Source: Anaerolineaceae bacterium oral taxon 439 | GTDB taxonomy: Bacteria > Chloroflexota > Anaerolineae > Anaerolineales > Anaerolineaceae | NCBI GenBank assembly: GCA_001717545.1 | Contig: CP017039.1 | Coordinates: 434,001 to 498,000 of the forward strand | Length of the DNA: 64,000 bases | Direction of reading: 5' to 3' | Made by a program: the position numbers and the translations under genes | In this document: piece by piece, positions 16,517 through 25,388 of the stretch | Numbering within the stretch: position 1 is the first letter of the stretch | How the letters are laid out: each line of letters begins with the position of its first letter | Notes under the pieces: model-generated | Database searches by the model: none | Told to the model about the DNA's origin: nothing | What the model saw: only the letters and a program-made list of their open reading frames with translations

Positions 16517-17575
16517 TCAGAGTCCCTTCATGATAAATTGGTAAATCCGATCGAAGTCAACCGGGAGCCGAGTCGGCGCGGGGGCGCGCTGCGTAATAAT
16601 ATCGGGGTCCTTCATGCCGTGCCCCGTGCAGATTACGACGACGCGTTTCCCGCTGACGTTCAGCGATCCGGATTCAAGCTGCGCCCTGAGCCCGGCTAAT
16701 CCGGCGGCGGACGCGGGTTCGACCCAGATCCCGGCGGCGGCGAGCGCCTTCTGTGCGGCGAGAATCTGGTCGTCGCTGACGGCGATAATCTTCCCGCCGG
16801 ATTCTTCGGCGGCGGCGAGCGCCTGCTCTCCGCGGGCGGGGTTCCCGATCCGGATCGCGGTCGCGATCGTTTCCGGATTCTCGACGACGTGGCCTAAAAC
16901 GAGCGGAGCGGCCCCGGCCGCCTGAACGCCCAGGATTTCCGGGAGTCCGGTTTTCCGTTCCGCGTTGTACTGACGGAAACCGGCCCAGTATGCGGTAATG
17001 TTTCCTGCGTTCCCGACCGGAAGGCAGAGTAAATCCGGAGCGCCCTCCAGCGTGTCGCAGATCTCAAACGCTGATGATTTCTGGCCTTCGATCCGATACG
17101 GGTTCAGCGAATTGACGAGTTCAATATCGCTTTTCTGGCTGATTTCAACGACGAACGAAAGCGCGTCGTCGAACGAGCCGGGAATTTGAATAATTTCAGC
17201 GCCGTAAGCGAGCGCGCCGGCGAGCTTTCCGGTCGCGACCTTCCCGTCGGGGATCATGACGATTGCGCGCAGCCCGGCGCGGTTCGCGTAAGCGGCCGCC
17301 GACGCGGACGTATTTCCCGTCGAGGCGCAGATCACCGTCTTTTTCCCATTCGCTTTCGCCATCGTCAGCGCGACCGTCATACCGCGGTCCTTGAACGATC
17401 CGGTCGGGTTCATCCCGTCGAATTTAACGAAAAGCTCGAAGCCGCCGCCGAGACGCGCGGCGATTTCAGGAACGGGAATCAGCGGCGTATCGCCCTCCAG
17501 CAGCGTTACCGGCTCGATCTGCGTTGGAAGGTCTAAATATTTTCGATAACGATGAATGATTCCGCGGTAGGTCAT
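16517..17575 (-). CDS. thrC: Threonine synthase
   Basis: 352 residues, the short bacterial type of PLP-dependent threonine synthase, which converts O-phosphohomoserine to threonine. The PLP lysine is Lys62 in NPTGSFKDRGM; the phosphate-binding turn is LPVGNAGNITAYW, and EPASAAGLAGL near the C-terminus is also characteristic. It is the first gene of the thrC-thrB-lysM operon. Upstream (17576-17714) a TAGAAT-like -10 sequence is present on the minus strand but no attenuator was recognised. Confidence 0.93.
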   Translation of the reverse strand: MTYRGIIHRYRKYLDLPTQIEPVTLLEGDTPLIPVPEIAARLGGGFELFVKFDGMNPTGSFKDRGMTVALTMAKANGKKTVICASTGNTSASAAAYANRAGLRAIVMIPDGKVATGKLAGALAYGAEIIQIPGSFDDALSFVVEISQKSDIELVNSLNPYRIEGQKSSAFEICDTLEGAPDLLCLPVGNAGNITAYWAGFRQYNAERKTGLPEILGVQAAGAAPLVLGHVVENPETIATAIRIGNPARGEQALAAAEESGGKIIAVSDDQILAAQKALAAAGIWVEPASAAGLAGLRAQLESGSLNVSGKRVVVICTGHGMKDPDIITQRAPAPTRLPVDFDRIYQFIMKGL

Positions 17576-17714
17576 GATTCAATACTCCAGCTTCCTGCAA
17601 GGTCAAAACACGGGAATCGGTTGGATTCGCGCGTTTCAGTTTAGTCTATTCTACTCGAAAAACGAGGGGAATCCGCTTTGACCCGGCGAAGGCCTGCGGG
17701 ATGGCTGGCGCGGC

Positions 17715-18575
17715 TCATGAATCTTCGGCGCGGGCGTCGGCCCTGCTGGCGACGTCCTCAATCAGTCTTGAAAGGTCAACCGCGTTTTTGGGGGTGATAA
17801 CCGGTTTCCCCGTTTCTTTCTCCAGCGTTTCTTTCGCTACCTTCGCTACGTTGCCGCCGCGTTTCGCGACCTGAATATGTTCCTCGATTTTTTCCGGATG
17901 ATCCGCGTTCGTGATATCTTTCGTCGCGGCCTCTGCAAGCATGTTCAAAATCAACTCTGTGGTCGACATATTGTCCCGCAGATTTTCTTTTTTCAGGTTT
18001 TTGAATTCTTTATACTCTCTCGTTGTCATTCCACTCCAGGCTCTCGATATTTCGTTTGTCAGGATTGCGTATTCTTTGCCTTCTTTTACGCCGTGATCCT
18101 GCCATGCGTCGGTCAGCTCTTTCCGGACCTGAATCGCCTGGAGCCGCTGATTGATCCACTCCCGGGAATAACCTTTTTCGAGATATGTCTGCAAAGCCCG
18201 TTCAATCGTTATCTCCGGATCGATGATTTCGTCGATGCGTTCTTTCCCGACCTCCGCCAGCCACATTTTGAATGGTTCCGCTTTCGGCGAGGGAATGGAT
18301 TGGATGATTCGAAAGATCCCTTGCATGTCCGCGACGTCGGTACGATACAGCTTTCCGTCTTTACGTGATTTCAGTTTCAGTTGGCTACAATTTGTAGCCG
18401 ACTCATTCCCTTCTTTTTTCAGGCGCGTTTTCAGGACGCTCCAATATTTCCTTGGGTTAGCGCTTTCGGTTAATATTTCAATAATATCAACGACGCTGAA
18501 AAACCATTCCTCTTTTTCCCGGTCCCAGACTGAACGGATGCTCTTGCCTTCAAAGTGTTTAATTTCGTTATCCAT
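17715..18575 (-). CDS. BRO-family antirepressor / DinD-like protein
   Basis: 286 residues. The ATG at 18575 (MDNEIKHFEG) has GGGAGG upstream and is preferred to a start 87 bases earlier. The N-terminal part (about 10-115) is a BRO-N DNA-binding domain (VWDREKEEWFFSVVDIIEIL, ATNCSQLKLKSRDG-like loop). The C-terminal half resembles the DinD/phage-antirepressor family (EISRAWSGMTTREYKEFKNL, LRDNMSTTELILNMLAEA, AKRGGNVAKVAKETLEKETG). Such proteins are usually encoded in prophages or other mobile islands, where they counteract repressors; no phage gene is adjacent here, so it is an orphan. A perfect 17-base palindrome lies inside the gene at 18383-18399. Confidence 0.8.
   Translation of the reverse strand: MDNEIKHFEGKSIRSVWDREKEEWFFSVVDIIEILTESANPRKYWSVLKTRLKKEGNESATNCSQLKLKSRKDGKLYRTDVADMQGIFRIIQSIPSPKAEPFKMWLAEVGKERIDEIIDPEITIERALQTYLEKGYSREWINQRLQAIQVRKELTDAWQDHGVKEGKEYAILTNEISRAWSGMTTREYKEFKNLKKENLRDNMSTTELILNMLAEAATKDITNADHPEKIEEHIQVAKRGGNVAKVAKETLEKETGKPVITPKNAVDLSRLIEDVASRADARAEDS
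18383..18399. repeat. Perfect palindrome GGCTACAA-T-TTGTAGCC within the BRO-type gene
   Basis: Eight-base arms around a single T. It coincides with the codons for the conserved ATNCSQ stretch of the protein, so it may be a by-product of coding or an internal binding site for the protein itself. Confidence 0.5.
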
Positions 18576-18868
18576 CTGACTGCCTCCCTTTTTTTTGTAT
18601 GGATTGTTTCCTGCCAGACGTATCAGGTCCGAAGAGTTTTCGACGCCGGTTGGGAACGTCATCCCTCCGATCGATTCATGATTTGCCGCTGCGGATTGGG
18701 GCAGGGTTTGCGGGTTCTGCCGTGCTGTCGGTTAATTTTACAGTATTTTTATCCATGCCGCGCCGGGTCATCAGCCGGCGGCCGCGTTTGAGCGCAGTCC
18801 GGTTGAACGCGGTATGATTGATCTGACGGCAGGGACCTGGCGCGATTATCTTTCAAGGAAAATGATTC

Positions 18869-19786
18869 ATGCTGAACGAGAATAACGAAATTTGGATGAA
18901 TGGGGAGTTCGTCCCGGCGGAGCGGGCGGTCGTCCCGTTCTTAAATAACACGCTGCATTACGGAATCGGTTTTTTCGAAGGCCTCCGCGCTTATCAGACT
19001 GATCGCGGCGTTCAGATTTTCCGTCTCCGCGACCATATCCGCCGCTTATTCGAGAGTATTAAAATCGGCGGCGTCGTTCCGCTCCGCTTCAGCGAAGACG
19101 AAATTTCCGAGGCAACTCGGGAAACCGTGCGGCGGAACCGGCTGGGGGACGCGTATATACGGCCGCTCGCTTATTTCCAGGGCGATCATTTGGGAATGAG
19201 TATCACGCAGGGCGAGCTCAAAATCGGGATCGCGGCGTGGAACTGGCCGTCGTTATTCGACGAAGCGGCGATTCGCCGCGGCTTATCCGTCTGCGTCTCG
19301 TCGTTTTCGCGCATGTCGCATAACGCTTTCCTTTTAAAAGCGAAAGCCTGTGGGAACTATGTCAATTCGCTCTACGCGCACCATGAAGCCGTAACGAACG
19401 GGTATGACGAAACGGTTCTTCTCGACGGGCAGGGGTATGTTTCCGAATGTTCCGGGGAAAATATTTTCATCGTTAAAAACGGCGCGATCCTGACGCCTCC
19501 GCCGGCGACGATCCTCGAAGGGATTACCCGCGACAGCGTCATGACGATCGCCCGGGACTTTGGCTATTCGGTAAACGAAGGCATGATCGCTCGCGACATG
19601 CTCTACACTGCCGACGAGGTATTCCTGACCGGGTCCGCGGCCGAGGTCAACGCGATCACGTCGGTCGACCGGCGGACGATCGGTTCCGGCATGATCGGCC
19701 CGGTCACTGCGGAGCTGCGCGCCGCGTTTATCCGGACGATTCGCGGAAAAGGGACCCGTTCCGTGGAATGGTGCGACTATATATAG
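18869..19786 (+). CDS. ilvE: Branched-chain amino acid aminotransferase
   Basis: 305 residues, class IV PLP aminotransferase. It performs the last step of valine, leucine and isoleucine synthesis, transferring the amino group from glutamate. Features include LHYGIGFFEGLRAY near the N-terminus, the PLP lysine (Lys159) in KAKACGNYVNSLYA, SGENIFIVKNG and FLTGSAAEVNAI. AAGGAAAA lies upstream of the ATG. It is a single gene; the 293-base gap before it (18576-18868) contains no recognisable gene or RNA. Confidence 0.93.
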   Translation: MLNENNEIWMNGEFVPAERAVVPFLNNTLHYGIGFFEGLRAYQTDRGVQIFRLRDHIRRLFESIKIGGVVPLRFSEDEISEATRETVRRNRLGDAYIRPLAYFQGDHLGMSITQGELKIGIAAWNWPSLFDEAAIRRGLSVCVSSFSRMSHNAFLLKAKACGNYVNSLYAHHEAVTNGYDETVLLDGQGYVSECSGENIFIVKNGAILTPPPATILEGITRDSVMTIARDFGYSVNEGMIARDMLYTADEVFLTGSAAEVNAITSVDRRTIGSGMIGPVTAELRAAFIRTIRGKGTRSVEWCDYI

Positions 19787-19862
19787 GAAAGGCTTCGCAA
19801 CCGACTGTCGCCGGATATTAGAATTCGGAATTTAAATATACATCAGATATTCTGACTCCCTT

Positions 19863-20966
19863 TTATTGCGCGTACGCCGGTTGGGGGACCGGATCGGTCG
19901 TCAGGATCATCCCCGCCGCCATCGTTTCGTACAGCTGCCCGATCAGGTATTTTTTTCCTTCGAAAAACGTCCCGCCCTGATTCCCGATCAGGATTTCCAG
20001 CGGCGGAACGATCACGTTCGCGGCGCTTCCCGCGCTGATATCGGTGAACGCCGTTCGCAGCGTCGTTTCCAGGTCGATCCGGACGCCGCCGAGCCAGTTC
20101 CCGTTCCAGTCGGCAGGCTTATCGCCTGCCGTCAGGACGCTGTAGCCGAGGTCGTTCGCCGCGGTCAGGAGCTCGGTCGATTTCGCGGCGTCGGAAACGA
20201 AGAGCGTATTAATCGGTCCGACGGAAAATTCGGATAAGCGTCCGATCCAGTCGGACGGCGCGGCCGCGCCCGGAAGCGTTATCGTCAGCGGGTAAACCGT
20301 ATACGGCGCGATGATCGCCTTGCACGGGCCGCAGAAATAGCGCATCCCGTTTCGAAAGATTTCGGCGCTGCGTTCTCCAAGGAACGGATCGTCCGAAGGG
20401 AGAAGCGCTCCCCCGCGCCAATCGCGGGCGGTCAGGCCGACCGCGAATCCGGCGAGGTAGGTTTCAAACGTCGGGTCATAGCGGATCGAATAAACGTTAG
20501 CGCCCGTTTCGGCGGGTTTCCCAAGGACGGCGATCCTGAGAGACGGATGCGCCGCGGCGATATCCGCTAATCCCTCCGGCGGCGCCGGGAAGAATAAGAG
20601 CGAATCGCTGTCGTTAAGGCTCGACGACGCGGAAAACGCGTCGGTTTCATGAACGAGAAATGGGAAATCCGCTTCATTAAATATCGCGCGCAGCTTCTCC
20701 AGCAGCGCCTCGTGGATCCCGCCGGTAACGAAAGTCAGTTCATGCCGTTCCGGAACGGCGGTCGCGGTCGGATCGGGCGTAATCGCCGCCGCGGTTGCGG
20801 CCGCGGCGGCGAATTCGGCGGTTATGGTCTGCTGCGCTGACTGCACGGGGTCCGGCGCGGTTGGCGTGTTGCAGCTCGCCATGAAAATCAATCCGATCAG
20901 CGCAATCATCCCGCGGAATAGAACGGCGGTTCGGCGGTTCGGTTGGCGGTTTTCTTCGGTTTGCAT
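19863..20966 (-). CDS. Lipoprotein with BMP/PnrA-like periplasmic-binding domain
   Basis: 367 residues counted from the ATG at 20966. The N-terminus (FRGMIALIGLIFMASC) ends in a lipobox, giving a membrane-anchored lipoprotein. An Ala/Thr-rich linker (residues 40-65) precedes a domain resembling the basic-membrane-protein family: ELTFVTGGIHE, a two-lobed binding fold, YDPTFETYLAGFAVGLTARD and IRIDLETTLRTAF-like strands. BMP proteins such as PnrA bind nucleosides for ABC uptake; no transporter genes adjoin this one, so its ligand and role are open. The gene is convergent with ilvE and divergent from the SH3-repeat gene. Confidence 0.65.
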   Translation of the reverse strand: MQTEENRQPNRRTAVLFRGMIALIGLIFMASCNTPTAPDPVQSAQQTITAEFAAAAATAAAITPDPTATAVPERHELTFVTGGIHEALLEKLRAIFNEADFPFLVHETDAFSASSSLNDSDSLLFFPAPPEGLADIAAAHPSLRIAVLGKPAETGANVYSIRYDPTFETYLAGFAVGLTARDWRGGALLPSDDPFLGERSAEIFRNGMRYFCGPCKAIIAPYTVYPLTITLPGAAAPSDWIGRLSEFSVGPINTLFVSDAAKSTELLTAANDLGYSVLTAGDKPADWNGNWLGGVRIDLETTLRTAFTDISAGSAANVIVPPLEILIGNQGGTFFEGKKYLIGQLYETMAAGMILTTDPVPQPAYAQ

Positions 20967-21048
20967 GCAGATTCCCTGTTCTTTGAAAGTAATGATCGTA
21001 CTGTGACCTGCCCTCAGGGAGCGGTCAATCTGCACGATTATCTTGTAT

Positions 21049-21054
21049 TATAAT
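21049..21054 (+). promoter_or_regulatory. -10 box of the SH3-repeat gene
   Basis: TATAAT sits about 94 bases before the proposed TTG start at 21148. It argues against translation starting at an upstream TTG at 21043, which would overlap the promoter itself. Confidence 0.5.
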
Positions 21055-21147
21055 TTAGCGCAGGTCTTTGGACCGGGTCTGTCTGATGGGAATGATACCC
21101 GACATGCGCTGGAAACTGTCGGGTTTTGGTTTGCGAAGGGGTCTGAC

Positions 21148-24100
21148 TTGAACGAAACAGAATTTGATTCCAAGGCGCGCGAACGCTATCGCCGGAGGGG
21201 GATTTTCGGTAATCCGGATACGCCGAAAAAGGTCTATTTAAACGAACTGGCGCATCGGCTCACGCCTTCGATCGGCGATTTTGCGCTGATTTTGTTTTGC
21301 GGTGTTTTGATGTCGGTTGCGATCTGGTTCAACGTTCCGGTTCTCCTGGTTCCGGTTCTCGCCTTCTTCCCGTTTATGGGTTCGTTTTTTGGTTTCCTGC
21401 TGGGGTTGACGGCGGGATCGTTTCGCTTCGCCGCGAAGGCGTTCGCGAACCTGCTGATTCTGATGGCGCTGTATTTTGTCGGGTTGTACCTGATCGGGAC
21501 GGCGGCGAAGGGGTTCAATCTCTCCGCATCGCCGTTCTTCGGCGCGTTTTTGCAGCCGTCCGCGCTCCTGCTGTTCGCCTGCGCTGTTTGCGTCTTCTTT
21601 TCAGTGACGCGGCTTGTCGTCTGGAAGGAGCGGATCCCCGAGTCCTTCTCGACGGCGGCGTTTGCGTCGGTCTGGCTTCCGGCAGGCGTCGCGGGGTTCA
21701 TGTTCGGATCAGGGAGCGTCGAAATGGCGACGGGCGCGCTGCGGACCGCTTTGATGGGGTTTGCGGTGAATCTCGCGGTGACGCTGATCGCGCTGTACCT
21801 GCATCGGTTATTTACAGCCAAACCGGCCGCGATCGTTCTTTCGCTGACGCTGTTGGCCCTGTCGGCTGGATGGGTCTTCCTCTGGCGTGGGCCCGTTCTC
21901 GTCAGCGCGGGAGATACGATCGCTGCGATCCGCGCCCGCCTGAAAGCCGGGTCGGTCGAACTCGTCCCGGACGTTTCGCCGAATTCGATTGTGGATTTGA
22001 ACGGCGTGGGAACGTTGTCCGCCGCGGCGGGGGACGCAACGCTTCAGCCCGCTGGCACGGATCGTGAATCCGATTCTATGGCGGAAGCGACGGCGCGGCC
22101 GACCGTCGAAACGACGACAACGACGGTTTCCCCGTTCCCGACCGACGCTCCGGCGACGTTAGCCCCGCCGGAAAAAACGGTCGATTCGACGACGTATGAA
22201 ATGACGCGGTCGAGCGTTCAGGAAAAATTCGGGATTAAATTCCCGACGGGTTCAGGGAGCGGCGAAACGCAGGCCCCTGCGGCGAGCGAGACTTCGGCTC
22301 CATCGGCGACCGTCACAAAACTGGCGACGCTGACGAAGGAGCCGACCGTAACGGCGACGGCCGAACCGAGCGCAACCGCGACAGCGACCGCGACCGCGAC
22401 CGGTACGGCGACGCCTGTTCCGACGGCGACGCCGGTTCCGCCGACGCGCGCGTTCGTTCCGACGATTACGCCAACGCTGACGCGGACGCTGCGCCCGACG
22501 GCGACGGCGACGGTAACGTTTACCGCAGCGCCGCCGGTCAACTACGCGGTTGTGCATGTTGAAAACGACGTCGGCGTTCTCGTTCGGCTCAGCCCGGAAT
22601 TTAACGCCGTGGTGATGAAATCGGTCCTGAATGGATCGCTGTTGGAGCTGATGGGCGAGGAACGCGAGCTGCCTTATAACGCGTTTACCTGGGTCAGGGT
22701 CAGGACGAACGACGGTTACGTCGGATGGGTTGGGAAAAATAACCTGATTTACCCGGACGGAGGGACGATTACGCCGACGGTCGTTTCGCGCGCGACGCCC
22801 GATCCGGCGACGGAGTTCCCGAAAGCTGATCTGGCTCCGTCGCTCCCAGAGATTTCCAGGACGAAGTCGCCGATTCAGACTCCGGAGCGGACGGTCAGCG
22901 CCGTGGAAGGGAAGTACGCGATCGTTCAGTCTCAATCGGAGATCGGCGTCCTGCTTCGCGTCAACCCTGAACGGAGCGCCGACGTGATGAAATCGATCCT
23001 GAACGGGAGCCGGATTGAATTAACCGGGCGCGAGCGGACGACGGAGTCGGGCGATTATATCTGGGTTCAGGTTCGGACCGAGGATGGGTTCGTCGGCTGG
23101 GTCGGGAGGGAAGGACTGACCTTCCTGAGCGACTCGATCGAGCCGGCCGCGGTCGTCGCCTCAACCAGGCCGACCGCCGCGCTGACGCTCCTCCAACCGG
23201 AGATTACTTCTACGGTGGAGCCCCTTGAAGAAGAAACAACAACGACCGCGATCGCTTCGGGAAAGTACGCGGTCGTTCAGTCTCAGACGGAAATCGGCGT
23301 TCTCCTTCGCGTCAGCCCGGATCATCAGGCTCAGACCATGAAGTCGATCCTGAACGGGAACCGGGTTGAGCTGACTGGCGAGGAACGGCGGGCGACGGTG
23401 CGAAACGTCGCCTGGGCTCAGGTCCGGACTGAAGACGGGTATGTCGGCTGGGTTCCGAAGGAGGGCCTGACCTTCCCGGATCAGGCGGACGCGCGACCGG
23501 CGGCGACCGCTCTTATTGTCCGGGCGTTATCGCCGACTCCTGCTCTGTCTTTGGATAACGCAGGCAAAACGACCGCGGTTGCTTCAGGGAAGTACGCGGT
23601 CGTTCAGTCTCAGACGGAGATCGGCGTCCTCCTCCGCGTCAGTCCGGATCGCGGCGCTCAGGTCATGAAATCGATTTTAAATGGGACGCGGATCGAATTA
23701 ACCGGAGAAGAACGCGCCGCGACGGCGCGGAACGTCGCCTGGGTTCAGGTTCGGACCGAGGACGGTTACGTTGGCTGGGTCGCGAGAGAGGGCCTGATCC
23801 TTCCGGGCGGCGCGGTCGCGTTCGTTCCGACGGTCGTCCCGAGTCCGGTCGTTTCGCCGCGTCCGACGATCGTTCCGACGGTCGTTCCGGACCCGGTTGT
23901 TTCGGAGCTTCCGACGGCGGTTCCGACGTTCCTGGCGACGGAATCGACGCGGCCGTCGCCGACGTTCCCGGCAACCGTCGAATATGCGACCGTTCGGAAC
24001 GAGCTGGACGTTGGTACGCTGATCCGAGAGGGGCCGGATTGGAATTCGGTGGTGAAAATGTCGGTTCTAAACGGGGATCAGGTGGCGCTGACCGGGGTCG

Positions 24101-24486
24101 AACGGAAGAGCCGCTCCGAGAGGACGTATTGGATCCAGGTTCGAACGGTCGATGGATATGTGGGCTGGGTCCCGCGGGAGGTGCTGCGCTTCGCGAACGA
24201 GCCTGTCCCGACGGTTGTTCCGACGCGCGTACCGGTCGCGATCTTTTCCGGCGAGTTGGTCGATTACGTCATTGTCAACGCCTCGGATCAGCCGGGCGTT
24301 TACGTCCGCCTTGATCCGACGATGTTCGGAACGGTTCGGAAGGCTATTCTGAATGGGTCGCTGGTCGAGCTGGTTCGGGGCGAGGACGAACTGACGGCTG
24401 AGGGCCTGACCTGGGTTAAAGTCAGGACGACGGACGGACTGGTCGGGTGGGTCGGGAAAGAGACCCTGATCTATCCGGAACGATAG
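21148..24486 (+). CDS. Large membrane protein with six bacterial SH3 repeats
   Basis: 1112 residues when started at TTG 21148, which has AAGGGG seven bases upstream; no in-frame ATG occurs before the first membrane helix. Residues from about 45 to 270 hold six or seven membrane helices. A long Thr/Pro/Ala-rich region (TATATATGTATPVPTATP) follows, then six SH3-like repeats of about 74 residues beginning at roughly 22540, 22910, 23263, 23590, 23980 and 24262. Each reads like YAVVQSQTEIGVLLR, MKSILNG, ELTGEER and ends VRTEDGYVGWVxKEGL. Bacterial SH3 domains commonly bind peptidoglycan peptides, so the protein is probably a cell-wall-binding membrane anchor. The genome strand context gives no operon partner; a bidirectional terminator follows. 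Confidence 0.8.
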   Translation: MNETEFDSKARERYRRRGIFGNPDTPKKVYLNELAHRLTPSIGDFALILFCGVLMSVAIWFNVPVLLVPVLAFFPFMGSFFGFLLGLTAGSFRFAAKAFANLLILMALYFVGLYLIGTAAKGFNLSASPFFGAFLQPSALLLFACAVCVFFSVTRLVVWKERIPESFSTAAFASVWLPAGVAGFMFGSGSVEMATGALRTALMGFAVNLAVTLIALYLHRLFTAKPAAIVLSLTLLALSAGWVFLWRGPVLVSAGDTIAAIRARLKAGSVELVPDVSPNSIVDLNGVGTLSAAAGDATLQPAGTDRESDSMAEATARPTVETTTTTVSPFPTDAPATLAPPEKTVDSTTYEMTRSSVQEKFGIKFPTGSGSGETQAPAASETSAPSATVTKLATLTKEPTVTATAEPSATATATATATGTATPVPTATPVPPTRAFVPTITPTLTRTLRPTATATVTFTAAPPVNYAVVHVENDVGVLVRLSPEFNAVVMKSVLNGSLLELMGEERELPYNAFTWVRVRTNDGYVGWVGKNNLIYPDGGTITPTVVSRATPDPATEFPKADLAPSLPEISRTKSPIQTPERTVSAVEGKYAIVQSQSEIGVLLRVNPERSADVMKSILNGSRIELTGRERTTESGDYIWVQVRTEDGFVGWVGREGLTFLSDSIEPAAVVASTRPTAALTLLQPEITSTVEPLEEETTTTAIASGKYAVVQSQTEIGVLLRVSPDHQAQTMKSILNGNRVELTGEERRATVRNVAWAQVRTEDGYVGWVPKEGLTFPDQADARPAATALIVRALSPTPALSLDNAGKTTAVASGKYAVVQSQTEIGVLLRVSPDRGAQVMKSILNGTRIELTGEERAATARNVAWVQVRTEDGYVGWVAREGLILPGGAVAFVPTVVPSPVVSPRPTIVPTVVPDPVVSELPTAVPTFLATESTRPSPTFPATVEYATVRNELDVGTLIREGPDWNSVVKMSVLNGDQVALTGVERKSRSERTYWIQVRTVDGYVGWVPREVLRFANEPVPTVVPTRVPVAIFSGELVDYVIVNASDQPGVYVRLDPTMFGTVRKAILNGSLVELVRGEDELTAEGLTWVKVRTTDGLVGWVGKETLIYPER
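22540..24483 (+). repeat. Six tandem coding repeats for SH3 domains
   Basis: Units of about 222 bases separated by Thr/Pro-coding linkers. Units three (about 23263-23484) and four (about 23590-23811) are the most alike, sharing KYAVVQSQTEIGVLLRVSPD at protein level and long identical DNA runs, which points to recent unit duplication. Units one, five and six are more divergent. Confidence 0.8.
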
Positions 24487-24502
24487 AAAAAAGGAAATAA
24501 AA

Positions 24503-24542
24503 AATCCAAATGGAGCGTTCAGCGCCCAATTTGGATTTTTTT
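24503..24542. terminator. Intrinsic terminator after the SH3-repeat gene
   Basis: AATCCAAAT at 24503-24511 pairs with ATTTGGATT at 24529-24537, followed by a T-run and preceded by an A-run, so it can work in both directions. It separates the SH3 gene from lexA. Confidence 0.8.
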
Positions 24543-24611
24543 GATCCGTATTTCGGTGGGATCAGGAGAACGACGCGGTTTTCGGATTTTCCGGAAAGCC
24601 CGGGTTTTCCC

Positions 24612-24640
24612 TTGACGGCGAACAGTTGTTCTGATATAGT
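24612..24640 (+). promoter_or_regulatory. lexA promoter
   Basis: TTGACG (24612-24617) and TATAGT (24635-24640) are separated by exactly 17 bases, an excellent housekeeping sigma-factor promoter. The SOS box occupies the spacer. The start codon follows 56 bases later with GGAGAGG ahead of it. Confidence 0.8.
24619..24632. promoter_or_regulatory. Putative LexA operator (SOS box)
   Basis: CGAACAGTTGTTCT contains GAACA-GT-TGTTC, matching the GAAC-N4-GTTC core of the Bacillus-type LexA box with five-base perfect arms. Its position between -35 and -10 of the lexA promoter implies autorepression. Confidence 0.75.
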
Positions 24641-24695
24641 TTTAGAAACAGACGATGGATTCCGCTGTCCATGGCGGGGTCGAATGGAGAGGATT

Positions 24696-25388
24696 ATGCC
24701 ACGACACAGTAAGCTCATGAGCGATCGTCATCGCAGGATTATGGAGTTTCTTGAAGCGTATCAGAACAAGAATCAGTACGCGCCGTCGATTCGCGAAATC
24801 GGCAACTATATTAACGTCAATTCAACGTCGCTGGTCGATTACTACCTGCGTCAGCTGATTGATATGGGCTATCTCGAACGCGATAACCGGATTTCACGTT
24901 CAATTCGCATGATCAAGCCGTATCGCGAGGAAGGCGGGCCTCGCCCGGTTCTCTCCTACTCGAAACAGGACGTGCTGCGTTTCCAGATTCTGGGGCGGAT
25001 CGTCGCCAGCGCGCCGATCCCGGTTCCGGGGTCGGATCTGGCCTATTTCGACGAGGAATCGTACGTCGAGATCCCGCGGCGGATGCTCCCTGCGAACGAG
25101 AAAGAAAGCGAGCTTTTCGTTCTCGAGGTCTCCGGCGATTCGATGGTCGACGCGATGATTAACGATGGCGATAAGGTCGTCTTCCGTCATACGAATAAAG
25201 CCAATAACGGCGATATGGTCGCGGTCTGGCTGACGAAAAACGATGAAACAACGCTGAAATATTATTATCGCGAGGCAGGCCGGATCCGGCTTCAGCCGGC
25301 GAATCCGACGATGGGGCCGATTTATATCGACGATCCGGAACAGGTTCAGATCATGGGGAAAGTTGTGATGGTCATCCGCAGTGTCTGA
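24696..25388 (+). CDS. lexA: LexA repressor
   Basis: 230 residues. It represses SOS genes and cleaves itself when activated by RecA. ATG at 24696 follows GGAGAGG; an upstream in-frame ATG would start inside the terminator and promoter region. A winged helix-turn-helix occupies residues 8-72 (APSIREIGNYINVNSTSLVD). The catalytic Ser149 (SGDSMVD) and Lys188 (TLKYYY) of the serine-lysine protease domain are present. The scissile bond, normally Ala-Gly, aligns with Ala104-Ser105 in GRIVASAPIP, an uncommon variant. The stop overlaps the start of a glycosyltransferase gene by eight bases. Confidence 0.93.
   Translation: MPRHSKLMSDRHRRIMEFLEAYQNKNQYAPSIREIGNYINVNSTSLVDYYLRQLIDMGYLERDNRISRSIRMIKPYREEGGPRPVLSYSKQDVLRFQILGRIVASAPIPVPGSDLAYFDEESYVEIPRRMLPANEKESELFVLEVSGDSMVDAMINDGDKVVFRHTNKANNGDMVAVWLTKNDETTLKYYYREAGRIRLQPANPTMGPIYIDDPEQVQIMGKVVMVIRSV

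Noticed and set aside
21043-21147. Upstream TTG start for the SH3-repeat protein
   Set aside because: The codon overlaps the -10 box TATAAT at 21049-21054, so it would not be in the mRNA; TTG 21148 has a ribosome-binding site.
22340-22540. Low-complexity repeat, possible CRISPR or microsatellite
   Set aside because: It encodes a Thr/Ala/Pro linker in frame; units are irregular with no spacers.
21040-24486. Frameshift or assembly collapse in the six-repeat gene
   Set aside because: The frame stays open across all units and linkers differ, so the repeats are genuine.
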